This document shows, in pieces, positions 8,428 through 17,365 of a DNA stretch of 56,016 nt. This stretch comes from Acidobacteriota bacterium (GTDB lineage: Bacteria > Actinomycetota > Acidimicrobiia > Acidimicrobiales > Ilumatobacteraceae): the NCBI GenBank assembly GCA_018970175.1, contig JAGWWV010000010.1, positions 1-56,016 of the forward strand, written 5' to 3'. The notes beneath the pieces were generated by a model. It was not told the DNA's origin. It ran no database searches and worked only from the letters and a program-made list of their open reading frames with translations. A program made the position numbers and the translations under genes. Each line of letters starts with the position of its first letter. Position 1 is the stretch's first letter.

Positions 8428-9555
8428 TCAGACGACGTGCACCAACAAGGGCACTTCGACTTCAGCCGCCGTCATGCTGCCGTGCCGGCATTGGAGAACG
8501 AAATGACCGCCATCGGCCGGGTCGTCGAATGAGACGTCGGCGAAAGGGACAAGCGCCACATCGCCAAGTCGGCGCAGTGCGGGCGGTCGCACCACCGGCC
8601 CGAACCACGATTCGTCGATGATCCGTTGGCGGGACACGACCCAAGCGAGGTCACCGAACAAGTCGTTGCAGGTGTCGAGAAGGTCCCGTTCGGCACCGCT
8701 GACGGCGTGCAGCCAACGGAATCGCCCTTCGCCCGATTGGCGACGAACCATGCGCATCACTTGCGGCGGAAGCGTGATGGTGTTGTCGCCGACCTGAACC
8801 TGCCCGTGATCGGCCGTGACGTAGAGCGCGGTGCCTGACGGAAGTGCCGCAATGAGGTCGGAGACGAGTCGATCGCACGCACGAATTTCGGCGTCGTAGT
8901 AAGCCCCGAATCCGCGTTCGTGGGCCACTTTGTCGAGTCCGTCGTAGTACGCGTACACAAGAGGTTCGCCTTGACTGAGCAGGTCGGAAACGATGACGGG
9001 AATGCTCGAGGCAACCCGCCAACCCGCGGGTAGCGACCCACGCAGATGCGCTGCGGTGAAACCCGTGTCCTCGAGTTCGGCCTTCGAAACCACCGGCACC
9101 CGCACACCCATGAACGGAGGACACGGCTGCACGTCGCTCGGCGCATGGACTCGCCGCAGGTCGCCACGTTCGTCGCCCCAGCGCAACGTGTTCATGACGC
9201 TCGACCCCATGTCCATGCGATAGCCGACGATTCCGTGTTCACCGGGGCAAGTTCCGGTGGAAAGCGACGTGAGCGCGGTTGCCGTGGTGGTTGGCGCCAC
9301 CGAGGTGATGACGGAACCCGCGAGGGCGGAGAGTGTGGGCGCCAGAGACGCGCGCTCACGCAACTGGTTCCATCCGAGACCGTCGATGAGCAACACCACA
9401 CGACGTTCGACGGTGGTGTCGTGCGGAACCATCCAGTCGGGCACGTCGATCGCAGCGCCGGCGGGCCCGAGCGCACCCCGCAACACCCAGGGCATGACAT
9501 CGACGAGCGACCCGTTGCCGTATCGAGGCAGGACGGGCGTCGGATTCGTGGGCAC
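8428..9555 (-). CDS. Alkaline phosphatase superfamily nucleotide pyrophosphatase/phosphodiesterase
   Basis: A 375-residue metal-dependent hydrolase. Metal site 1 Asp lies in VVLLIDGLGWNQL, the nucleophilic Thr is in TTTATALTSLSTG, the segment YYDGLDKVAHERG supplies Asp and His ligands, and YVTADHGQVQV supplies the Asp-His pair. This ordering is that of the type I phosphodiesterase/nucleotide pyrophosphatase family. No signal peptide or membrane segment is evident, so a cytosolic location is likely. The natural substrate is unknown. The start is a GTG. The gene diverges from an Rrf2 regulator with 81 bp between the starts, which hints at, but does not prove, shared control. Confidence 0.87.
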   Translation of the reverse strand: MPTNPTPVLPRYGNGSLVDVMPWVLRGALGPAGAAIDVPDWMVPHDTTVERRVVLLIDGLGWNQLRERASLAPTLSALAGSVITSVAPTTTATALTSLSTGTCPGEHGIVGYRMDMGSSVMNTLRWGDERGDLRRVHAPSDVQPCPPFMGVRVPVVSKAELEDTGFTAAHLRGSLPAGWRVASSIPVIVSDLLSQGEPLVYAYYDGLDKVAHERGFGAYYDAEIRACDRLVSDLIAALPSGTALYVTADHGQVQVGDNTITLPPQVMRMVRRQSGEGRFRWLHAVSGAERDLLDTCNDLFGDLAWVVSRQRIIDESWFGPVVRPPALRRLGDVALVPFADVSFDDPADGGHFVLQCRHGSMTAAEVEVPLLVHVV

Positions 9556-9624
9556 TCTCTGAGTTAATCAGGCGGCAGTGCGTTCGGGAATTCGGCGATG
9601 GCGTTCGACCCAAGTGCCAGGTTC

Positions 9625-9636
9625 TACGATGAGGAC
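9625..9636 (+). promoter_or_regulatory. Leaderless-type -10 element before the Rrf2 gene
   Basis: TACGAT (9625-9630) is followed by 6 nt and then GTG at 9637. The predicted +1 falls on the start codon. The arrangement is the same, including six of the six -10 bases, as at 37124-37136. It argues against the upstream in-frame ATG at 9598 as the start. Confidence 0.6.
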
Positions 9637-10089
9637 GTGCGTGTTTCCACAAGAGGCGACTATGCGTGTCGTGCGTTGCTGTCGCTGGCCCTGCACGCCG
9701 ACACCTCCGGCCCCACGTCGGTACGCGACATCGCCGAGCGGACCGGTCTCCCCCAGCCCTACCTGGAACAAATCCTCCTTGCCCTGAAAGGCGCCGGCCT
9801 GGTGCGTTCGAAGCGCGGCGTCGGAGGCGGCTACGTGCTCGCCAAGGAGCCCACCGAGATCAAACTTTCCGAAATCATCTCGGCCGTCGACGGGCCGATC
9901 ACGGTGGGAGATTTCGGCCAACCGCACCAAGACGGTGCCTGCAGTCACGAGGGACAGTGCGTTCTGCTCGCCATCTGGGACGGAGCAGGACAACACATGC
10001 GGCACCACCTCGAGCAGTACACCCTCGCCGGCATCGCCGCAGCGGCCAAAGGCGATGCGCCGTGGCCCGAAATCAATCACCCTCACTGA
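9637..10089 (+). CDS. Rrf2 family transcriptional regulator
   Basis: A 150-residue winged-helix regulator. The opening VRVSTRGDYACRALLSLALH and LPQPYLEQILLALKGAGLVRSKRGVGGGYVLAK are the Rrf2 DNA-binding domain and wing. Family members often bind an Fe-S cluster through three cysteines near residue 100 (IscR, NsrR). Here only Cys102 and Cys108 are seen in that loop (DGACSHEGQC) besides Cys11, so a cluster would need a different third ligand or may be absent. The GTG at 9637 is preferred over ATG 9598 because of a perfectly placed -10 element. The 3' end overlaps the convergent rluD by 17 bp. The target is unknown; the divergent phosphodiesterase is one candidate. Confidence 0.88.
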   Translation: MRVSTRGDYACRALLSLALHADTSGPTSVRDIAERTGLPQPYLEQILLALKGAGLVRSKRGVGGGYVLAKEPTEIKLSEIISAVDGPITVGDFGQPHQDGACSHEGQCVLLAIWDGAGQHMRHHLEQYTLAGIAAAAKGDAPWPEINHPH

Positions 10090-10996
10090 GACGCGCGATC
10101 AACGACTCGATGTCGGGCGGCAGCGGGGCTTCGAACTCGAGCTGTTCCCCCGAACGCGGATGTGCGAACGACAAGCGCACGGCGTGAAGCGCCGGCCGAC
10201 CGAATGGCACGGTCGATCTGACCCCGCCGTACGTTGCATCACCGAGAACCGGATGGCCGACCGCAGCAAGATGCACACGAATTTGGTGGGTGCGTCCCGT
10301 CTCGAGTTGACACCGCACGAGTGACGCGACGATCGGCGCGCTGAACTCGCGCACAACTTCGTAACGGGTCCGCGCAGGTTTTCCGTCAACTCGCACGGCC
10401 ATCTTCGTGAGTTCGCGGAGATCCCTACCGATTGCCGCGTCGACGACGCCGGTCTTCGCATCGAAGTGTCCGACGGCGACGGCGACGTATTCACGGTGCA
10501 CGCGTCGCGACGAGAGCTGGTCGACGAGTGACTCGTATGCCTCGGGCGACCGGGCGACCACCATCAGACCGGTGGTACCGGCATCGAGCCGGTGAACGAT
10601 GCCGGGACGCATCGGATCACCCACGTCGGCGATTTCCGGATACATGGCAAGGAGCCCGTGCACCAGCGTGCCCGTCGGGTTGCCCGCGCCGGGATGCACC
10701 ACGAGACCCTGCTGCTTGTTCACAACCACGACATCGCCGTCGGCGTGAACGACATTGATCACCACGCTCGCGTCGGCCCTCGGCATCTCTTTTTCGGGCA
10801 ATCGGGAGGTATCGATCGAGATCGTTTGACCTTCCTCGAGTTTCACCTTGCCGGTGGCGGCCCGCTCGCCGTCGACCGCGACGCCACCCGCCGTGATGAG
10901 TGCAGCGGACTGCGCACGACTGAGGTCGGCCAACAACGCCACGACGCGGTCGAGTCGGTCCCCCGCCAGCGCGGGCGGAATCTGTTCTTCGATCAC
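10073..10996 (-). CDS. rluD: RluA-family 23S rRNA pseudouridine synthase (RluD-like)
   Basis: A 307-residue enzyme converting uridines of 23S rRNA to pseudouridine. The N-terminal S4 RNA-binding domain (DRLDRVVALLADLSRAQSA) is followed by the catalytic RluA domain with GIVHRLDAGTTGLMVVARS, catalytic Asp138, and the C-terminal RTHQIRVHLAAVGHPVLGD block. This is the RluD subgroup by architecture; exact target positions are inferred. The start ATG overlaps the lspA stop by 4 nt (ATGA), the common lspA-rluD pairing in bacteria. The 3' end overlaps the Rrf2 gene. Confidence 0.95.
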   Translation of the reverse strand: MIEEQIPPALAGDRLDRVVALLADLSRAQSAALITAGGVAVDGERAATGKVKLEEGQTISIDTSRLPEKEMPRADASVVINVVHADGDVVVVNKQQGLVVHPGAGNPTGTLVHGLLAMYPEIADVGDPMRPGIVHRLDAGTTGLMVVARSPEAYESLVDQLSSRRVHREYVAVAVGHFDAKTGVVDAAIGRDLRELTKMAVRVDGKPARTRYEVVREFSAPIVASLVRCQLETGRTHQIRVHLAAVGHPVLGDATYGGVRSTVPFGRPALHAVRLSFAHPRSGEQLEFEAPLPPDIESLIARLSEGD

Positions 10997-11505
10997 GGGG
11001 CGCCACCAACTCCGTCGTCGCTCACGGAGCCGTCGTCACCACTCGTCGCGATCTTTTCCGGCAGCAACGAAGCAACGACCAATGCTCCGGCACCCAGGAC
11101 GATCGCAGCGTCGGCGATGTTGAAAATTGGCCACCACTGAAGGTCGATGAAGTCGACAACGGCCCCCTGCAACCACGCATCGCCACGGAACAACCGGTCG
11201 ATGATGTTGCCCGTCGCACCACCGGCGACCAAGCCCACCAACACCGCACCGGGCGTGGTGTTGCGGCGCAGACCGACAAGAAGATACGCGACGACAATGA
11301 CCCCCACGACCGCGATGATCGGCCCGATGCCCTGACCCTTGGCGAAGGCCATGCCGGTGTTGAAGGCGAGATTGAACCGCAGCGAACCGACGATGTCGAT
11401 GGTGTGCCCATCGCCCAGCGCATTGAGCGCCCAGTGCTTGGTGATCTGGTCGAACACGACGACCGCAATCGCGACCGCCAGCGTGACCCTACGCAGTGAC
11501 TTCAC
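10993..11505 (-). CDS. lspA: Lipoprotein signal peptidase (signal peptidase II)
   Basis: A 170-residue inner-membrane aspartyl protease that removes the signal peptide of diacylglyceryl-modified prolipoproteins. Four membrane segments are visible, with conserved FDQITKHWA, NTGMAFAKGQ, GNIIDRLFRG (catalytic Asp) and FNIADAAIVLG (second catalytic Asp). The acidic tail after the last helix is not conserved. I place the start at GTG 11505: it overlaps the upstream stop as GTGA and gives the usual length. The frame is open to 11553, which would add 16 basic residues inside the upstream gene. The window has at least one substrate, the lipobox ferritin-like protein at 53911. Confidence 0.93.
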   Translation of the reverse strand: MKSLRRVTLAVAIAVVVFDQITKHWALNALGDGHTIDIVGSLRFNLAFNTGMAFAKGQGIGPIIAVVGVIVVAYLLVGLRRNTTPGAVLVGLVAGGATGNIIDRLFRGDAWLQGAVVDFIDLQWWPIFNIADAAIVLGAGALVVASLLPEKIATSGDDGSVSDDGVGGAP

Positions 11506-12665
11506 CGGCGGCCGAGGCCCCCGACGCGCTCTTCCACGAGTTCGGTGGTCCACGGGAGCGCCTTCAGCCGTTCCCGCGGGATCGGCTTACCGGAGTGCTG
11601 CGAGTATCCGTACTCGCCGGCAGCCAGTCGTGCGAGTGCGGCATCGATTTCATCGACGGTGTGCCGGGCCTGCGCCGACAAGGTGAGGTCGCGCTCGCGC
11701 TCGACCACCATCGTGTCGCCTTCGCCACCCTCGTCGTCGAACTGCACGTCACCCATCTCCGCGTCTTCGATGAGCTGGTTCGCTTCGTCCTCCAGTCGCG
11801 TGGCCTGCCCGACGAGCTTCGCCCTCTCTTCGAGAAGGAGATCGCGCTGAGCAAAGAGGAACTTGAGATCGAACTCACGGGTCGATGTGATGCCGTCCTG
11901 GGACGGTCCCTTGACAATCGGAGGCTTTTCCATCGCCTTCTTGCGGCGCTCGGCTTCCTTGCGCTCGGCCTCGGCACGCCGTTCGGCCTCTTTCGCCAAC
12001 CGGGCAGCCTCACGTTCGGCCTCCTTGCGCTCGGCCTCCGCACGCCGTTCGGCCTCTTTCGCCAACCGCGCGGCCTCACGCTCGGCAGCCTTCTGCTTCG
12101 CCTCGACTTCCTTCGCCTTTTTCAGCGCGGCAAGCTCACGCTCCTTCGCCTTCTTCCGGGCGGCAAGCTCACGCTCCTTCGCCTTCTTCTGGGCCGCAAG
12201 CTCTCGCTCCTTCGCCTTTTTGTTGGCGAGGAGCTCACGCTCCTTCGCCTTCTTGTTGGCGAGGAGCTCACGCTCCTTCGCCTTCTTCGCCGCAGCGGCT
12301 TCGCGCAAACGAGCCTTCTTGTCGGCCTCGGCCTTCTTTTTCTCCGCAGCGCGCTTCTTGGCGAGAAGTTCACGCTCTTTTGCCGCTTTCTTCTTGGCGA
12401 GAAGTTCACGCTCCTTCGCCTTCTTCCGGGCGGCAAGCTCACGCTCCTTCGCCTTCTTCTGGGCGGCGGCCTTCTTGCTGGCGGCCGGCGACGGCTTCTT
12501 CTTGGTGACGGCTTTCTTCTTCGCCACGGGTTTCTTCTTCGCCGCCGGCTTCGCTTTCTTGGCGGATTTCTTGGTTGCAGGCGCCTTCTTCTTGACCGGG
12601 GCCTTCTTGGTTGGCTTCTTGGCGGATTTCTTCGCCGTCTTCTTGATCGGCTTCCTCGCTGCCAT
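11502..12665 (-). CDS. DksA/TraR-family C-terminal domain without zinc ligands, fused to a long charged repeat arm
   Basis: A 387-residue protein. Residues 1-70 are almost only Lys, Ala, Pro and Thr (AKK repeats, histone H1-like). Residues 71-190 carry seven exact KAKEREL units and two variants, spaced 11 residues where tandem. Residues about 197-240 hold a 22-residue unit twice. The C-terminal 120 residues (LFAQRDLLLEERAKLV to GEYGYSQHSGKPIPRERLKALP) follow the DksA/TraR coiled coil and zinc finger, but the usual Cys-x2-Cys and later cysteines are Ser, Ser and Glu, so zinc binding is unlikely. The AGGAGA sequence 6 nt before ATG 12665 sets the start. The stop overlaps lspA. An RNA polymerase or nucleic-acid role is inferred. 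Confidence 0.85.
   Translation of the reverse strand: MAARKPIKKTAKKSAKKPTKKAPVKKKAPATKKSAKKAKPAAKKKPVAKKKAVTKKKPSPAASKKAAAQKKAKERELAARKKAKERELLAKKKAAKERELLAKKRAAEKKKAEADKKARLREAAAAKKAKERELLANKKAKERELLANKKAKERELAAQKKAKERELAARKKAKERELAALKKAKEVEAKQKAAEREAARLAKEAERRAEAERKEAEREAARLAKEAERRAEAERKEAERRKKAMEKPPIVKGPSQDGITSTREFDLKFLFAQRDLLLEERAKLVGQATRLEDEANQLIEDAEMGDVQFDDEGGEGDTMVVERERDLTLSAQARHTVDEIDAALARLAAGEYGYSQHSGKPIPRERLKALPWTTELVEERVGGLGRR
12120..12458 (-). repeat. 33-bp periodic repeat encoding KAKEREL hendecads
   Basis: Imperfect tandem units of 33 bp encode KAKEREL-xAxK, with five consecutive copies in about 12120-12288 and three more between about 12360 and 12458. A separate 66-bp unit encoding REAARLAKEAERRAEAERKE occurs twice between about 11945 and 12080. 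This is intragenic coding repetition, not a mobile or CRISPR array. Confidence 0.8.
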
Positions 12666-12695
12666 CACCTTCTCCTGTCCGTGGGTGCGAGGAGT

Positions 12696-15600
12696 CTAGG
12701 ACGCGACGGCCATCCAAATGCGTACTTCGGCTCCATCCACGGCTTCCACGTGCTGCGGCTCACCCGAACCAGTTTCAAGAAGGACGGATATCGCCAGGAC
12801 TTCCCCGGCGATCATCTCGCGGTGGGTCGCCAGTTGCCCGAGAAGTTCGGGCGGGCCGTCGATGATCACGGTGACACGATCGCTCACGTTCAAGTCGAGG
12901 GCACGACGGGTTTGCTGAAGTGTCCGGATCATGTCGCGTGCCGCACCCTCGGCCTCGAGCTCGGGTGTCACCTCGACGTCGAGGACGACGACTCCGCTCG
13001 ACGCCCCGAGCGCCGCACTGGCGCTACCCGGCGCAGCCACCAGCCTCAATGTGAACTCGCCCTCGGCCAGTCGCTCTCCGGCAACCACCGGCACTCCATC
13101 TTCGATTGTCCAGTCGCCCTTCTTCACCGCTCCGATGACGCTCTGCACACGCGCACCCAATCGCGGCCCGAGCACCTTTGGCAACACCTGCAACTCGCGT
13201 GTTGCAACCGAACCGACGTCGGTGGTGAAGACAACGTCGCGGACGTTGACCTCGTCGCGGACGATGTCGGCAAAGGCCGCGACGCCGGAAAGATCGGAGC
13301 AAGCAACGGTGAGGGTCTGCAACGGCAGACGGACGCGGCGATTGTGCGCCTTGCGAACCGACAACGCCGTCGAACACACGTCACGCACTCCGTCCATCGC
13401 GACGACCAGATTCGTGTCGGCGGGAATGTCGGCAGCCGTCGGCCAATCGGTGAGGTGCACGCTGCGCTCTCCCGTGAGGCCCCGGAAGATCTCTTCGGCA
13501 AGCAAGGGTTGCAGCGGCGCGATCACGCGTGACAGGACGTGAAGGACGGTGTGCAGCGTGTCGATTGCGTTCTGATCGCCCGACCAGAAGCGGTCGCGAC
13601 TGCGCCGTACGTACCAGTTGGTCATCACGTCGAGGAAGGACCGAATCGTTGCACACGCCTCGAACAGGTCGTACGCATCGAGCTGCGCGGTGAGGTCGGC
13701 GACGAGATCGTGGGTCTTCGCGAGAACGTACCGATCGAGAACGTTGTCGCTGCTGGTCGACCACTTGCCGGTCTTGCCGTCGGCGTTCGCGTAGAGGGAA
13801 AGGAAATACCAGGTGTTCCACAGAGGCAGCGCCACCTGTCGCACTGTCTCGCGGATACCGGCCTCGGTGACCGAAAAGTCACCGCCACGCAGAATCGGTG
13901 ACGACAACAGGTACCACCGCATGGCATCGGCACCGTACGTGTCGAACACCTTCATCGGGTCGGGATAGTTGCGCAGGCTCTTCGACATCTTCTGTCCATC
14001 GTCACCAAGGACGACACCGTGGCCGACGCACGTGGCAAACGCCGGTCGGTCGAACAGCGCGGTGGCCAAGACGTGCATCGTGTAGAACCAACCGCGCGTC
14101 TGTGCGACGTATTCGACGATGAAGTCACCCGGATAGTGGTGTTCGAACCAACTTTGGTTCTCGAAGGGATAGTGCACCTGCGCGAACGGCATCGAGCCGC
14201 TCTCGAACCAACAGTCGAGGACCTCGGGCACCCTCCGCATCATCGACTTGCCCGTCGGATCGTCGGGGTTCGGGCGAACGAGGAGGTCGATCGACGGGCG
14301 GTGGAGATCGGACACCTCGACACCGAAGTCGGCCTCGAGCTGCGCGACGCTTCCGTACACATCGATTCGGGGATACGTCGGGTCGTCGCTCTTCCACACC
14401 GGAATGGGGGACCCCCAGAAGCGATTGCGGCTGATCGACCAGTCGCGTGCGTTCGCCAACCACTTGCCGAATGTTCCGTGCTTCAGGTAGTCGGGAACCC
14501 AGCGAATTTGTTCGTTCAGTTCCACCATTCGGTCGCGGAACTTCGTCACCTCGACGAACCAGCTGGAGATCGCCCGATAGACGAGCGGTTGCGCACACCG
14601 CCAGCAATGCGGATACGGGTGGTCGTAGCTGTCGTGACGCACGACGTGGCCCGCATCCTTCAGGTGGCGAATCACCTGGGGATTCGCCTCGAACACGTGG
14701 GTGCCGACCCACGGCGTGATCTCGGACGTGTAGCAACCCTTTTCGTCCATCGGGCAAATGGTCGGAATGCCGACCGCGTTGCAGGCGTTCTGGTCGTCTT
14801 CACCGAAGCCCGGCGCCATGTGGACGACGCCGGTGCCGTCTTCGGTCGTCACGAATTCACCGGGCAACACCCGGAACGCATTCGGCGTGTCGGAAAGGAA
14901 CGAGAAAAGGGGCGCATATCTGCGCCCGACGAGTTCGGAACCCTTCAGCGTGCCGACACGCTCGGCACCCTCGAGCTCCTTTTCGTACGACCCGAGGCGC
15001 GCTTCGGCCAGGACGTAGCTGCGACCATCGACGGCCTTCATCACCGCGTAGTCGATGTCGGGCCCCACCGCGAGCGCGAGATTCGACGGGAGTGTCCACG
15101 GTGTCGTCGTCCAGGCGAGAATGCGCTCACCGGTTTCGAGCTCGAACCACACGGTGAGCGCCGGGTCCTGGCGGTTGCGGTACACATCGTCCATGCGGGT
15201 TTCGGTGTTCGACAGCGGCGTCTCGCAACGCCAGCAATACGCAAGCACCCGAAAGCCTTCGTAGACGAGCCCCTTGTCCCACAGCGTGCGGAACGCCCAC
15301 ATGACACTTTCCATGTAGGACAGATCGAGGGTCTTGTAGTCGTTTTCGAAGTCGACCCACCGTGCCTGGCGCGTGACGTAACGCTCCCACTCGTTCGTGT
15401 ACCTCAGCACGCTCGTACGACAGGCGTCGTTGAACTTGTCGATACCGAATCGCGCAATCTCGGGGTGACCCGAGATGCCGAGTTCCTTTTCCGCCTCCAC
15501 CTCGGCCGGCAGACCGTGACAGTCCCAACCAAACCGCCGCTCGACGCGTCGACCGCGCATCGTCTGGTACCGCGGTACCGCGTCCTTCACGAAGCCGGTG

Positions 15601-15794
15601 AGAAGGTGTCCGTAGTGCGGAAGTCCGTTCGCGAAAGGAGGACCGTCGTAAAAGACGAATTCGTTCGACCCGTTGTCACCCGCAGCTCGCTGGTCGACCG
15701 AGGCGACGAACGTTCGGTCGGCTTCCCAAAACGCCTGAACCGCACCCTCGAGGGCGGGAAAGTTGGGTTGCGGGTCGACCTTCGGGTAGGGCAC
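12696..15794 (-). CDS. ileS: Isoleucyl-tRNA synthetase, type 2
   Basis: Charges tRNA-Ile in the cytosol; 1032 residues. The class I HIGH-like motif is [12 protein letters not shown] (residues 52-63), the KMSKS loop is at 602-606, and the editing (CP1) domain shows TTPWTLPSN and [15 protein letters not shown]. The motif [17 protein letters not shown] and the long C-terminal domain without a zinc tail mark the eukaryote-like IleRS2 group, typical of actinobacteria and often mupirocin-tolerant (family knowledge, not tested here). The start is GTG; TACCCT 8 nt upstream may be a -10 element. It follows yggT by 30 bp, so it could share the division-cluster transcript. Confidence 0.97.
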   Translation of the reverse strand: MPYPKVDPQPNFPALEGAVQAFWEADRTFVASVDQRAAGDNGSNEFVFYDGPPFANGLPHYGHLLTGFVKDAVPRYQTMRGRRVERRFGWDCHGLPAEVEAEKELGISGHPEIARFGIDKFNDACRTSVLRYTNEWERYVTRQARWVDFENDYKTLDLSYMESVMWAFRTLWDKGLVYEGFRVLAYCWRCETPLSNTETRMDDVYRNRQDPALTVWFELETGERILAWTTTPWTLPSNLALAVGPDIDYAVMKAVDGRSYVLAEARLGSYEKELEGAERVGTLKGSELVGRRYAPLFSFLSDTPNAFRVLPGEFVTTEDGTGVVHMAPGFGEDDQNACNAVGIPTICPMDEKGCYTSEITPWVGTHVFEANPQVIRHLKDAGHVVRHDSYDHPYPHCWRCAQPLVYRAISSWFVEVTKFRDRMVELNEQIRWVPDYLKHGTFGKWLANARDWSISRNRFWGSPIPVWKSDDPTYPRIDVYGSVAQLEADFGVEVSDLHRPSIDLLVRPNPDDPTGKSMMRRVPEVLDCWFESGSMPFAQVHYPFENQSWFEHHYPGDFIVEYVAQTRGWFYTMHVLATALFDRPAFATCVGHGVVLGDDGQKMSKSLRNYPDPMKVFDTYGADAMRWYLLSSPILRGGDFSVTEAGIRETVRQVALPLWNTWYFLSLYANADGKTGKWSTSSDNVLDRYVLAKTHDLVADLTAQLDAYDLFEACATIRSFLDVMTNWYVRRSRDRFWSGDQNAIDTLHTVLHVLSRVIAPLQPLLAEEIFRGLTGERSVHLTDWPTAADIPADTNLVVAMDGVRDVCSTALSVRKAHNRRVRLPLQTLTVACSDLSGVAAFADIVRDEVNVRDVVFTTDVGSVATRELQVLPKVLGPRLGARVQSVIGAVKKGDWTIEDGVPVVAGERLAEGEFTLRLVAAPGSASAALGASSGVVVLDVEVTPELEAEGAARDMIRTLQQTRRALDLNVSDRVTVIIDGPPELLGQLATHREMIAGEVLAISVLLETGSGEPQHVEAVDGAEVRIWMAVAS

Positions 15795-15824
15795 GGCTCT
15801 GCAGGGTATTGGTTCTGCGGAAAA

Positions 15825-16085
15825 TCAGGCGATTCCGCAGCGCAGGATGAGCCGACCAACGACGAACTGGAGGGCCAAAATCACCACGATCGGCGAGAGG
15901 TCGAAGCCCCCGAGCGGTGGAAGAAAGCGCCGCGCGTAGCCGAGAAGTGGTTCGGTGACCTTCCACAGCACGTCGTGGATCTTGCTCATCGGCCCGCCGC
16001 TGCGCAACGGGAACCACGACAGGATGATGCGCACGAAGATGACGAGCACATAGATGTTGAGAACCGAACAGAGAAGTTCGCGCAT
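15825..16085 (-). CDS. yggT: YggT family membrane protein
   Basis: An 86-residue protein with two hydrophobic segments, VLNIYVLVIFVRIILSWF and LSPIVVILALQFVVGRLIL, joined by a short loop containing DVLWKVTEPLLGYARRFLPP. This is the YggT repeat that normally follows sepF in Gram-positive division clusters. The function is poorly defined; a link to division or envelope homeostasis is inferred from synteny. It sits 15 bp after sepF. Confidence 0.9.
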   Translation of the reverse strand: MRELLCSVLNIYVLVIFVRIILSWFPLRSGGPMSKIHDVLWKVTEPLLGYARRFLPPLGGFDLSPIVVILALQFVVGRLILRCGIA

Positions 16086-16100
16086 GGGGGGCCTCGTTAA

Positions 16101-16631
16101 TCAGTCGAACTGCGTGTGACGCTGTGCGCCGGGCTTGAGGAGGAAGACTCCGGACGCCACGCGCTCCATCGTTCCGTTGAGCGCGTAACAGATGCCGCTC
16201 GCGAAGTCGATGAGACGACGCATCACCTCGGGCTCGGTCGATTCGAGATTCATGATGACCGGCTGGCCTTCCTTGAATCGATCGGCGATTTCCTTCGCCT
16301 GCTCGAAGCGCTGAGGACGAACGGTGACGGGCTCTCCACCGGCCGCAGTGAGCGGACGAACCGTCGCAGTTTGCCGTGGTGCGCCAACGGGGCGCAGACG
16401 CAGACCCGAATCGTCCTGACGTGGGTACGCACCGGTGTCGGCGGGAATCGCGCCGCTTTCGTCTTCGTAGTCGTAATCGGTACGCGGTCGTGGAACTCGC
16501 CCCGATGGATCGGCGGGGTATCCGCGCGTCGGGCGTGCCGGGCGCTCCATCTCGACAGACATGTCGTAGTCGTCGTACGCATCGTCGGCACCAAGTCCGA
16601 GATAGTCCATTGCCCGTCTCCACATCGACAT
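16101..16631 (-). CDS. sepF: Cell division protein SepF
   Basis: A membrane anchor and organiser of the Z ring, needed where FtsA is missing, as here. Residues 1-12 (MSMWRRAMDYLG) form the amphipathic membrane-binding helix, residues 13-80 are an acidic and proline-rich linker with DYDYED, and the C-terminal SepF core (about 88-176) has PVTVRPQRFEQAKEIADRF and GQPVIMNLESTE and binds the FtsZ tail. The length of 176 is normal. A second in-frame ATG lies two codons on, at 16625. It follows yggS by 23 bp. Confidence 0.95.
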   Translation of the reverse strand: MSMWRRAMDYLGLGADDAYDDYDMSVEMERPARPTRGYPADPSGRVPRPRTDYDYEDESGAIPADTGAYPRQDDSGLRLRPVGAPRQTATVRPLTAAGGEPVTVRPQRFEQAKEIADRFKEGQPVIMNLESTEPEVMRRLIDFASGICYALNGTMERVASGVFLLKPGAQRHTQFD

Positions 16632-16654
16632 GAGTGAAAGGTTACCCGAGCCCT

Positions 16655-17338
16655 TCAGTCCGAACGGGGACGTTCCCCGAAGATTCCCGACCCCACGCGC
16701 ACGATGGTGGCACCTTCCTCGAGCGCAATACGAACGTCATGCGTCATCCCCATCGACAACTCGACGACACCGAGGTCGCGAGCAATCTGTGCCGTCAGGC
16801 GGAAGGCACCGCGAGTCGCCACCGGGTCGGCATCGGTCGGGCCCATGGTCATCAGACCCTCGACGACCAACCCGGCGGCGCGCGCCGCACCGACTACCTC
16901 GGTGACTTCGTCGGGTGTACACCCCGACTTCTGGTCTTCGGCCGTCGAGTTGACCTGCACGAGGATGCGTGGTGCCGCACCGAGACGCTCGGCCTCCTTT
17001 GCAAGCGCCGCCACGACCGATGCGCGATCGACCGTGTGCCACAGCGCGACGTGCGCGGCGAGCGACTTCACCTTGTTCGACTGGAGGTGCCCAATGAAGT
17101 GGACCGGCAACGGGGGCGACCCGCCCGTCTGGCGCACCTTGTCGAGAAGTTCCTGTGCGTAGTTCTCCCCCACCGCATCACAACCGCATTGCGCAGCGAG
17201 ATCCCACGTCTCGACCCCGAACGTCTTGGTCACGGCAACGATGCGCGCGGCATGGGCATCTCCCCGTGTCTCGGAGATGAGACGTCGAAGTTCGGCGACA
17301 CGCCCTGCGACGACTTCGCGCGGTGGCGCTGTGGTCAC
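16655..17338 (-). CDS. yggS: YggS/PLPBP family pyridoxal-phosphate homeostasis protein
   Basis: A 227-residue single-domain alanine-racemase-like barrel that binds PLP and influences vitamin B6 and amino-acid pools without a clear catalytic activity. The PLP lysine lies in [45 protein letters not shown] and [28 protein letters not shown] are family blocks. The start is a GTG 27 bp after the ftsZ stop. Placement between ftsZ and sepF is standard for actinobacteria and firmicutes. Confidence 0.94.
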   Translation of the reverse strand: MTTAPPREVVAGRVAELRRLISETRGDAHAARIVAVTKTFGVETWDLAAQCGCDAVGENYAQELLDKVRQTGGSPPLPVHFIGHLQSNKVKSLAAHVALWHTVDRASVVAALAKEAERLGAAPRILVQVNSTAEDQKSGCTPDEVTEVVGAARAAGLVVEGLMTMGPTDADPVATRGAFRLTAQIARDLGVVELSMGMTHDVRIALEEGATIVRVGSGIFGERPRSD

Positions 17339-17365
17339 TGTGATGACCGCCGAATGCGGCGGGTC

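Noticed and set aside
9598-9636. ATG 9598 as the start of the Rrf2 regulator
   Set aside because: It would place the -10 element inside the coding region and add 13 residues not typical of the family opening.
12120-12458. Regular 33-bp repeats that could suggest a CRISPR array
   Set aside because: Units are contiguous, in frame and encode a coiled coil; there are no spacers and no cas genes.
11496-13532. A 678-codon plus-strand frame rich in Leu/Gly/Arg repeats
   Set aside because: Antisense of the DksA-like repeat arm and ileS. The LLRLL-type repeats are the complement of KAKEREL codons.
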